Below, piece by piece: positions 54,367 through 64,000 of a DNA stretch of 64,000 nucleotides. The notes under the pieces are model-generated. The model was not told the origin of the DNA. It searched no databases and was given only the letters and a program-made list of their open reading frames with translations. The stretch comes from Nannobrachium achirus (Eukaryota; Chordata; Actinopteri; Myctophiformes; Myctophidae): assembly GCA_963921795.1 (NCBI GenBank), contig OY997658.1, positions 47,440,415 through 47,504,414 on the forward strand. Direction: 5' to 3'. Each line of letters opens with the position of its first letter. Position 1 is the first letter of the stretch. The translations under genes were made by a program, and so were the position numbers.

Positions 54367-54815
54367 AATGCAAACCCCATTATACCTGTTTTCATAGGAC
54401 CCGTTTTGACCATCTGTCTGCCTGTGTCCATTTATGCCCATATATGGAGATATCTGTATCTGTCTGTCTGTCGGCGTCCATTTTATGTCCATATATGGAG
54501 ATCACTGCAGTTATAGTTCTGGGTCCATTTTATGCCCATATATGCCCATATATGGAGATATCTGTCTATCTGTGTCCATTTTATGCCCATATATGGAGAT
54601 CTCTGTATCTGTCTGTCTGTGTCCCTTTTATGCCCGTATATGGAGATCTTTGTGATTCTGCGTCCATTGTATGCCCATATATGCCATATATGGAGATATC
54701 TGTTTATCTGCGTCCATTTTATGCCCATATATGAGATCTCTGTTGCTTTTTCAAACAGATGGTCAAAACGGGTCCTATGACAACAGGTATAATGGGGTTT
54801 GCATTAAAGGGGGAA
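54367..54815. mobile_element. CArG-array element with about 60-bp inverted ends
   Basis: The left end ATGCAAACCCCATTATACCT … GGACCCGTTTTGACCATCTG is inverted at 54754-54815. Inside lie CCATATATGG at 54438-54447, 54489-54498, 54546-54555, 54587-54596 and 54684-54693. A further end copy is at 54918-54985 and a sixth CArG box at 55083-55092, in DNA that repeats at 55376-55445 (GTGGGACGAACGGTTCTCGA). Confidence 0.75.
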
Positions 54816-55462
54816 CCGGCACTGTGTCTGCAACACAGTCGGAGGCACAGACAGATATACAGAGATCTCCATAATGGGAATAAAGGGACACAGACAAACA
54901 GATGGAGGAGGAGACAAACTTAATGCAAACCCCATTATACCTGTTGTCATAGGACCCGTTTTGACCATCTGTTTGTCTTTGTCCACGTATGCCCATATAT
55001 GAAGATCTCTGCACACACAGTACCGGTTGCGGAAAACTCTGATGTCAGACATCAGCTCCGCATACGGGCATTCATTTTATTCCCATATATGGAGAACGCG
55101 CGTGCCGGTGGGACGAACGGTTCTCGAGATATGCGGATTACATACATACATACACACTCACAGAGATTTTTTGTTGACTCATGTACGTACGTGATGTCAG
55201 AGCCTTTTATGAAGTGATGTCACAATGAGTCAGCGCTTGCGCCGATTTCCTCCGGAACAGCCTGATGTCAACAATCAGCCCGCATAAGGAGATTCCGAAC
55301 GTTTCGCGCCGGTTCGGGAAAACCGCGCGTCGGGTCGGGTCGAGGCCCGGCACTGCACTCCGTGCCGCGGCGGGGAACGCGCGTGCCGAATCTGAAGCCG
55401 GTGGGACGAACGGTTCTCGAGATACGCGGATTACAGACACGCAGAGACTTCTCGCAGTCTCT

Positions 55463-56640
55463 CATAGATAGATGACAAAGCTGTAAGATATCTAAAAAGC
55501 ATTTATGTAAGGCTAGGGCAGCGGGGGGCTTTGGTCTACTGCAGGGGTCTTCAACAGGGGGTCCGGAACCCCTAGGGGGTCCTCAGAGATACTACAGGGG
55601 GTCCTCCAAATCTTTGTGTGATAGAACCTTTTTTTTTCCTGAGAACTTTAGCCAAAAATAGCAGATCTACAAGCTCCAGGCGTTGTGAGCTTGTAGATCG
55701 GCTATTTTAGGCAAAGGGGTTTAGTGTAGAGGCGAAAAAGAGCAGACTAAGTACAGAGTGAAAGGTCATGTTTAGTATTGACGGTTCAAGTGGTTCAATA
55801 TCGGAAAACACAAATTGACATGAATCCAAAATACACTGATGATCGTGCTGTCAAACGATGAAACTATATGGAATCTATGAACAGGTTGTGTGGGTCCCTG
55901 CTTCATCTCTCTCTCAACTAAGGGATCCTTGGCCTGAAAATGTTGAAGACCCCTGGTCTACCGCAATTGAAACTGTACTACTGGGCAGCTAATTTGAACG
56001 TGTTTTCCTACTGGCGCAGCTGTCTGCCAGCTGGTCAAGCAAATAGCCTAGCTTGGCTGCAGATTAAGATGGCCTCAGTTGGGCAGTTGGGGCTACCTCT
56101 ATCCCTGCACTGCTTAATAATCCTGCCAATCCTACCATCGTACATAGCTAACCCTATAATTATTCTAATTTATTCTAGGGTCGATTGGGAGAGCGATTTG
56201 GACACTGCAATTTATGAAGATGTTTGGGAGTCAATTCTGGGTAATATCCATTCCAGACACACTTTGGTTCAGTTCAATACACAAACTACACTACTCGAAG
56301 TCAAGGGCCAATCCTTGTGTGATAAATGTACACAGGAGACAGGCACACTTGTCTACCAGTTCTGGTTCTGCTCAAAACTAAATTCATTTTGGTCCCTCAT
56401 TTTCGATTATACATCAAAAGCCCTTAATAAAAATATTGTGTCCGATCCACTACTGGGCTGGCTATGTTTGGATCAGTGGCATTTAATCCCTCTATTAATT
56501 GAATCGAACCATATGGTGCAGATAGTCTCACTCTATGACACAGACACACACACAGTTTCACACTGTAAAGTTAAACCCCACTACCCCACCTTAGTCAGCA
56601 GGCCAACACTGTTGTATGGAGCCACTCAGCCATGAGATCA
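55463..56640 (+). mobile_element. LINE (L1/Tx1-like) ORF2 C-terminal remnant, interrupted
   Basis: Conceptual frame: …RLGQRGGFGL before the hAT insert, then LPQLKLYYWAANLN after it, and later WESDLDTAIYEDVWESIL, CDKCTQETGTLVYQFWFCSK and PLLGWL. This resembles the reverse-transcriptase C-terminal region of fish L1-type LINEs, with a Cys-rich C-x2-C motif. The 5' part is absent, so it is a dead copy. Confidence 0.8.
55542..55955. mobile_element. hAT-like element inside a LINE, 414 bp
   Basis: Ends CAGGGGTCTTCAAC and GTTGAAGACCCCTG are perfect inverted repeats. Target duplication GTCTACTG/GTCTACCG (7 of 8). It carries a full palindromic module at 55651-55710. Confidence 0.92.
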
Positions 56641-56802
56641 GACAGGAGCTTTTCTGCCCGCATGGCATAATGATGTCATGGCCTGTCTGCAGAGTGACTG
56701 ATTTTTTTAAACCCCGGGACAAAGAGATAAATGATGTAGGGACACAGGAGGACACGTTTCACTGTTTTATATGAAGACTTAACCCCTCTATTCTCAGTGA
56801 AA

Positions 56803-57125
56803 TGGACCTAGGCAGCAGTGGCTCATGCAGGGGTAGAGTGGCCTGTGGAGCGGTCGGATCCCAGCCTCCCCAGAGGCCAGAGTTATTGTCGAAGTGTCCT
56901 TGAGCAAGACTCTGAACCCATAATTGCTCCCGGTGAGCAGGTTGGTGCCTTGCATGGTTTCCTCTGCCATCGGTGTATGTGTGTGTGAATGGGCAACACA
57001 TTCTCACCTCTAAAGCGTCATACAACCGACGCGTTGTGAAGTACTGGTTGGAATGGGTGAATGTAATGCACAGTCTATGTAAAGCGCTATGGATAATAAA
57101 CGCTATATAAATGCACCATTTACCA
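56803..57125 (+). mobile_element. tRNA-derived SINE, longer copy
   Basis: An A-box-like TGGCTCATGCAGGGG, a B-box-like GGTCGGATCCC, a body shared with 7975-8165, and a tail GCGCTATGGATAATAAACGC-TATATAAATGCACC. A short unrelated insert (56990-57045) interrupts the body. Confidence 0.7.
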
Positions 57126-58817
57126 TTTATGGACCTGAGTTGCAAGTACTTGGTGAGCTTTTTTCACTCTATGCCAAATCTCTGTCAGAAGTAGACTTCT
57201 GCTATGCCCCCAGAATAGGGATGCTGGGGTTCAAGTGATAAAGACTATAGGCTAAAATCATCAGTCTTGTGTGTTTGACTAATTAAACAAACTTCCTTGT
57301 ACATATATGCTGGTCAGTGTGAAAAAGCATGTTCAAATTCAAAAGGTCTGGTGCAGGAATTCGGCTACATCAAAATGGCAGAATTTTGCACTGTTCAGTT
57401 GGCTGAGGACATATTCAACTTTACACTGAAAGTAGAGCCTGACAAAGGTGTGAATTTGTTTGGGTACAGTAGGTTTATATGATTTAACTTAATAATAATA
57501 ATATGAACAACTTATTGGGTCATGAAGACATGTTTAAACTACTTCTAACACATGCTTAATATTTTAGGGGCGTCTGGGTGGCGCAAGGGTAAAGGTCGTA
57601 CCTGGCACATAGACATCCCTTTTACCCGTCTGTATAAAACTGCCCTCTCCAGACCATGAATGCAGCATTTGCTATGGTGAAAGAAATGCAAATGCCCTAT
57701 GCTCCCCTTTCCTTTCCATACCATACCTGAAGGCAGCATTAAGGGGGGAGGTATCCACATTTCTTTTTGTAATATACTGTATGTTAGAAATCTAAGATAC
57801 AAGTAGCTTCATCAGTCAGGATGACTGTTTACTGTAAGTTAAATCCCTCGTTGCTGCCCAGTGGTTACTGTGGTCCAGAGCGTTGTGGTCACATCACCTC
57901 TCCTCTGCTACCATCTGCTGTCCTTCATGCACAGTAGACCATGCAGCAATCACTGTCCCAAACAATATTTTGCCTCTATTTATCCAACCAGTTATGTTGT
58001 TTCAAGATATGGAAATAAGAATAAATAAATTATGAAGATACAATAAAGGTTATTAAACATATGAATCAACAATGCAATTTAAAGTGCTTTACTCATACAG
58101 TATGTGGTGCATAAATTGCACGTTTAAGTTTTTTCTTTTTAAAGCACACCTGCCCCAGATGATCTGTGAGTTCTGGATGGTTCATGATGTAGCACACAAT
58201 TACAAATGTAGTTCGGCCCTAAACTGTTTTTATTTGACAGACAGGGAGCCAGAGTAAAGATCTGAGAATATGATCCACTTTCTTATTAGTAGGGAGGGAC
58301 CAGGGACTCGAGCAGCAGCATTTGGAATCGACTGCAGCTGTCTGATTGATTTTTTAAGGGAGAGCTGTGAAGGGAGACATTAGTCAAGTCTGTCTTGACT
58401 CCTGAATCCTGCTGAGACATAAATCCTTCAATCCATGATAAACTCTTATGTTGATAACAGGCTGCCTTTGTAAGTTTCTTAAAGTGGCTCCAATCTCTGG
58501 CTTTGGTTGTGGTTTTTAACATTACCAAATTAAGCTGGGCATTGACTTTAAATCGTTCTTCCTTGGCCCCACAAACAAATACTCTTTGTTTAATTGAAGA
58601 ACATTCTGGCACATCCAAATCATTTGTCCATTGCTTTAACATGCACTGTCATTGATGCTCCTCCGTTCAGAGAGATCATAAAACTAACCTGAAAGGAAAT
58701 GTAATTGAAAATAGAAACAGAGAGCTAGAGAGTTGAATGGAGAGTTCTGTGTAGAAGTTGTGCCTCGATCACATCACAGTGATGCTTGAATATGGGGCCC
58801 AGTTGTGGCACGCGCAG

Positions 58818-58971
<154 letters not shown>

Positions 58972-59404
58972 CTTCTTGTCATGATCTGGTGTTGTGGAAC
59001 CCTAATACAGGTACTCCAACTTAAGACCTTACAGGGAATTCAGACAAACTAGGATATCTAGTTCTAGATGTCCTACAGGCACAAGTCAGCTGTGACACTT
59101 GTTCCTATGTGCTTGCTTCTCTGTCCTGATCTCAAAGGTTCTCTGTAAAGCTGAGCAAACGGATGTCAAGAGGTTTCTGTGTTGTAAAGTAACTGATTAC
59201 ATGTTTGTAGGAATTAAAAAAAAAAAAGAAAAGAAAAAGAAATAGAAGCAGTGCTCTTCTGAGCACAGGTCTCCACCAGGTCAGGTAGGTCCTGGTGGCA
59301 CTAAATGCATGTGAAAAGGGTGCCATGTCTTATTTGGCCTTTAACGGCAATGTGACGCTGCATGCATGATTTGAGGCAATTTGTTCCAAAATTTTGTTTT
59401 GCAG

Positions 59405-60130
59405 AAGTCGACCTGCTGGTGTCGCTAACAGGCCAATGTGAAAAGAGTGGCATTTGTTCCTTGACCTAGTGGGAATGTGCGTGCAGAATTTCTCTGTAAT
59501 CACAAGCTGTGTTCATGATTTAAGTCATTTTGTTCAAAATGGACCAATCCTGCAAACTTTGGAAGCCAATGTTAGCCAATTAGGATGGAATATGAAATAT
59601 CGGACAGATCCGACTGATTTGGATGATTTTTGGATAAAATCTCAAGGAATAATAGGAAAAAAATTGTTTTACATAAGTCGGCCTCCTGGTGGCGCTATAA
59701 AAGGCAGATATGAAACATCCTCGGCTCTTGGTAGTGCACATACAAAGTTGTTCTCTGATCAGTGGAGTTATAGGTAAAAACACAAATCGGCCTGTTATAG
59801 CGCCACCATGAGGCTGATTTGAACTTTTTAAGTGGCATTTATTCCTCTGCCTATTGGGAATGTACATGCACAATTTCACCAAAATCGTACACTGCGTTCA
59901 TGATTTCAGGCATTTTATTCAAAACGGACCAATCCTGCAATCTTTGGAAGCCATTTAGCCAATCAGGATGGAAAATGGAAAGAGACTGATTTGCGTGATT
60001 TTTGGACGAAATCTGTAGGAGTATTGGCCAAAGGTTAGTTTTGCAAAAATCGGCCTCCTGGTGGCGCTAGAACAGGCCCATGTGAAAAATTTGGGGCAGA
60101 GTGCGTGAGCACAGTTTGGCAGCCACCGGG
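59405..60130. repeat. two diverged tandem copies of a TGGCGCTA-type repeat
   Basis: TCGGCCTCCTGGTGGCGCTA at about 59677 and 60050, a related block at 59408, and an inverted TATAGCGCCACCATGAGGC near 59794. The text AAATGGACCAATCCTGCAAA (59538) recurs as AAACGGACCAATCCTGCAAT (59922). Unit about 370 bp. Confidence 0.7.
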
Positions 60131-60236
60131 CCAACGGCGCCGGAAATTAGCTGGTAACGGACGGATGGACGCAAGCACGCACGCACGGACCGGCGGCTGG
60201 TGGAGACAAAAAACAGTATGTAGAACACCCAGATAA

Positions 60237-60640
60237 ATGCCCAAATGATTTATAGCCATTTTGTTGTACAGAAAATGTTTTTAGCATTTCCCCAATGCTC
60301 TTTACTTCAATAGTAATCAACTTTGCCATTGGTTATGACATCAGCCAATGTCTAATTCTTTTCAGTAATCTTCACAGTCATTCCACACAAAAATATTATT
60401 AAAATCAACCCTAAATCAAAGAAACTATGGTAACTTTATTACCCTTGTGCTCAAAATACCTCTATAGTATCGGCCCTAGCAGGGGTTTATTATGTGCACC
60501 CCCTTATTTCCTTTCTAGCTCGGATTTTGTCATAACCAATAGCAAAGTTGATTACTATTGAAGTAAAGATGAAAGTATTGGGGAAAATGCAAAAACTTTG
60601 CATTTTCTGTGCAATAAAATGTCTATAAATCATTTGGAAA
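60237..60640. repeat. foldback element with about 100-bp arms
   Basis: The left arm runs CCAAATGATTTATAGCCATT … TAATCAACTTTGCCATTGGT. The right arm returns as ACCAATAGCAAAGTTGATTA … CTATAAATCATTTGG. The spacer is about 185 bp. Confidence 0.85.
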
Positions 60641-60892
60641 GGTTTTGTGGGTGTATTTTTTACTTGGTGTTGTTCACACATGTGTTCTGTGTGTACATCA
60701 TTCTGTGTATCTGGAAGCATTTATTAACAACCTACACGATTAATCTACTGAGCACTTTAAAAGAAGAAACCTAAATTCACCTCGCAATAAAGGCTTCATT
60801 ATACAAAAATGGCCATAATGTCAGTGAGTTTACAATTATACCTTCACACTTTATGATGTAATGCTTTGCATGCCATATAGCATACTTAGAAG

Positions 60893-60926
60893 AGAGAGAG
60901 CGAGAGAGGGAGAGAGAGAGAGAGAG

Positions 60927-61009
<83 letters not shown>
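60893..61009 (+). repeat. (GA)n microsatellite
   Basis: GA arrays broken by GTAGA units. A second GA/G-run is at 61217-61251 and (GCGT)n at 61401-61433. Confidence 0.95.
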
Positions 61010-61011
<2 letters not shown>

Positions 61012-62624
61012 CTCTCTTGTCTTCAAACTAGGCTTCAAAGCCAATGACAGATTGCTCCAAGAAAAGACAGACAGAATGAGATTATCTCGCAGAAAGAGCC
61101 AAAGAGGGAAGGGGCTGAGGGAGATGGGACAGAAAGAATAGACAGATGAAAGGAACTGGGAACTTGGACAGAAATAAAATAAAAGAAAAGCAAAAATGGC
61201 ACAAAGAGGATAGATGAAGGGGGAGAGAGAGAGAGAGAGGGGGGGGGGGGGAGGAAGATAATAAATAAATGATCAGTGTGTGCGTGGGCTGGGTGAACTT
61301 AGAGTTAGACTTTAATTACCTGACACTGCTGAATGGACACTTTAGATTACACAACAGCACTGACTGGAAAATCAATGGCCCTATATGCAAGCCCAGTCAA
61401 GTGTGTGCGTGCGTGCGTGCGTGCGTGCGTGCGTTTGTGTGTGTGAGAGAGAGAGACACTAGGCTATGTGTTCCAGTCAGTGGGTCTTCTTTATTGTAGC
61501 GTTTGAAATTTGTGTTACGGTGTCAATGAGGAGCACCTGGTGTCTCTGTGGGACGAACCTCCACCTAGAGGGTGGGTCATACTTACATACATTTAGAAAT
61601 ATACAGGGCCCATGCAGGGTCATCAACATAATGTACGTAGACAGACAAATGTGTCCATGGCAAAGACTTGGTCTTGTTAGTGGATCATTTTAGACGTTCG
61701 TTTTCACACATCATTATAATGTTCTTATTTCATCATAATACCCAATTCCTGAATGTCAGTTGTCAGTCTCCAGGTTTTCTTCAGAATATGTATGACACTG
61801 ATTTACTATGACACTATGGCACTGGCACATTATGAGTCCATCAGTACTAGTAGTTTTCAAACATTTGATTTGAAAGGACGACCATAACTTTGAGAGTGCA
61901 AAAATGGAACCAAATGAACCCATGGTTCCATTTGTACACTCTCAGAGTTACATACCTGTTGTGGTCAATTAGGGCTAGCTCTTTATGTGTTTCTGGTAAT
62001 ATTGCTTACTCATTTTGTATGTCTATGACAAAAATGGGAATTTGACAAAGATATTCACCACCAGCATGGTGATGACCCCTGGAAATATAAACTAAAAGGT
62101 TCCTACAAATAATGCTCTGTAAATGCATAGCACATGCACACTGTCATGAGTGACAGTAGTAGTCTGAAATAGTACTGAAGATATAAACGTCAGATAGTTA
62201 ACTATTAACTTGTTGGGCAGATATTGCTGCCAGCAGAATAGTGCAGGCTCCCTTGTTCTGTTCTGGCTGGGGTCCTGTGTTGCATTGATTTCCCCATCTC
62301 TGCAGGTCCCTGTCTCTCTACTATCTTATCCTAGCAACAATGAATGCTAGGTGATCATTTGTTTATCATGTACCCATAGCAATAATGAACATATTAAATA
62401 TACTCTGAATCTGAACAAGGAGATGTTAGGATATATAGGGAAAATATAAGAATATATGTATATCAAATTAGTGTAAGCTTTTCTCCCTGTCTCTGTCCTT
62501 TCACCTTGTGGGTAGTATATATAAAACCTGTTAGCTGTGCTCTGCGCCTTTCAGACAGAATGTTTTTCTATGCGTGACTGCCCGATGGAGATGCATTTCT
62601 GCCTGAATGAACTGGATTTATAAC

Positions 62625-62810
62625 GTTGGGCCATAGCTGTGGTTAGTGAGTCCACCTGGGGAGCTGTTGTCCCAGGTACGATTCCAGGCCAGGCCTGCAA
62701 TGTCTATGTGTGTCCTGAGCAAGACTCTTAACATCTAATTGCTCCCTGAGCGCCGTAGAATCCAGTGGCTGCTCACTGCTCCTGGTTGTTGTAGGATGGG
62801 TAACGAATTT
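62625..62810 (+). mobile_element. tRNA-derived SINE, diverged copy
   Basis: A B-box-like GGTACGATTCC at about 62674, then GTCCTGAGCAAGACTCTTAA, AATTGCTCCC and GCTGCTCACTGCTCCTG. Partial relatives lie at 42330-42400. Confidence 0.6.
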
Positions 62811-63092
62811 CACCTATGTGTATATATATACATATAATGTGACAAAAAAAACTAAACACCCCAAGGAGTAGGGACTATTCTATTCTATGTTGTAGGGTGG
62901 CCTGGGGATTGTGACAGTTCGGGGTGTAATTTGTCCACTGTGCCCTTACTTTCCTGTTGCTCAGGAATGATGAGGTTGTGGCAATCGTTCGACTGAAGTG
63001 TTTGCATGAATAGCAGCAGTGTGATTATTATCGGTAAGCTCCAAATGATTCAGTACTCTATTATTGATCATATTGTGTCATTGTTGCTGCAG

Positions 63093-63149
63093 GTTCTGTT
63101 CAGGCTCCATCCCCTCTTTATCCTGCATCCTGGAGCTCCTGAACAGAAC
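63093..63149. repeat. short hairpin
   Basis: GTTCTGTTCAGGCTCCA and TGGAGCTCCTGAACAGAAC pair over 17 bp with a 2-nt bulge and a loop of about 21 nt. Confidence 0.6.
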
Positions 63150-63716
63150 AGTATTGCGGATAAATGCCTGGTATTGTTTAAGCTGTAGGGTAAGTGTTTT
63201 GTTTAATGGTTAAAGCACTGTAGAGTGTTTGTTCAGTAACAGGAGTATCCCATGATCCCATCTCTCTTGACAGAAAATAATTTTAAATGCAATTAAAAAA
63301 AAAATCTTAATGAAGAAAAGCGAAAGAACAATACTTTCTTTGGGAAACAAAAACAAAACAATCTCCCACCTCTCCGCAGGAACTCTCCGTGTCTCTCTGT
63401 TTGACACTCACTCTTTTCCCAACAGGCCGGAGCTGCTAGTGGGGAGGAACGGTGTCCATGGGAACCGTATGGGCACATCCTTAGTCCGTATAGGCTCAAC
63501 CTGTTCAACCTGGGAACACATTGAGGTGAATTAAATATTATTATATTTTGTTGATTGCTATGTGCTGCGTGACCCTGAGACACAGCTGCTGATAGAGACG
63601 AGGGAGGATAGGTAAGGAGTGAAGAAAGTAGTGGGAGGAAAGTACGAGGGAGGATAGGTAAGGAGTGAAGAAAGTAATGCACGCACATCCGTGGCCCAGG
63701 TGCTAGACAAGCATCA

Positions 63717-63837
63717 AGAAGGACTAATAGAGTCTGCACACTGGTTAAGCTCCAGGTTTATTGCTGGTCAATGTTTCAAATTCGATCTTAATAGATCTTC
63801 ATCTTCATCAGTGTGCATACTCTATATGTCCTTCTTC
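63717..63837. repeat. short element with inverted ends
   Basis: AAGAAGGACTAATAGAGTCT and its partner ATACTCTATATGTCCTTCTT are imperfect inverted repeats 121 bp apart. Confidence 0.65.
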
Positions 63838-64000
63838 AGGATAGGTAAGGAGGTCATAGTTGCCACATAGTGGCCTCCCTTTGTTTTATGGATGTGTGAA
63901 AGAGATAAGGTGCTTGGCCTTTAATGAGCTCTGTAGAAAAGAATGTGTGATGTTTTGTTTTAGCCGTTTAAGAATGAACTGTTGTGATGTGTGAATGTTA

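Noticed and set aside
57297-57482. 61-residue open frame starting MYIYAGQCEK
   Set aside because: No splice context, no recognisable family and no conservation evidence; likely chance.

Overview
The window is vertebrate nuclear DNA, almost certainly from a teleost fish. The genes are split into many short exons with GT-AG introns. Dinucleotide (CA/GT)n arrays are very long, and the introns are full of non-autonomous DNA transposons (hAT-like, and TTAA-flanked piggyBac-like), tRNA-type SINEs and LINE tails. One gene is a fish-type nanog. The species cannot be fixed from the sequence alone.

Layout. Positions 1-9942 (+) hold the 3' part of tm9sf1, six exons encoding the C-terminal 493 residues; the 5' exons lie outside the window. 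Positions 12728-17301 (-) hold nanog in four exons that splice in frame to 773 codons. Positions 22492-43287 (+) hold ipo4 (importin-4) in 30 exons that splice in frame to 1094 residues. Positions 45749-49643 (-) hold an unrecognised four-exon gene of 199 residues. From about 49.7 kb to 64 kb I see no gene, only nested repeats.

Gene relations. tm9sf1 and nanog are convergent. nanog and ipo4 are divergent, about 5.2 kb apart. ipo4 and the 199-residue gene are convergent. The three recognised proteins have unrelated jobs: endomembrane trafficking, pluripotency and zygotic-activation transcription, and nuclear import. The grouping is therefore best read as conserved microsynteny (TM9SF1 and IPO4 are also neighbours on human 14q) and not as a pathway cluster.

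Most notable points: (1) nanog exon 2 carries an in-frame tandem array of eight units of about 45 residues, each rich in Trp, Pro, Asp and Arg, directly upstream of the homeodomain, which nearly doubles the protein. (2) A palindromic module of about 60-80 bp (core AGATCTACAAGCTC / GAGCTTGTAGATCT) recurs more than 20 times. It sits inside several unrelated transposon types, and in several copies both arms carry the same base changes. (3) The nanog-ipo4 spacer is built of degenerate tandem copies that carry perfect POU octamers. (4) Another element family spreads perfect SRF-type CArG boxes. (5) Several insertions are nested with clear target-site duplications, including one hAT in the loop of a palindrome and one inside a LINE reading frame.
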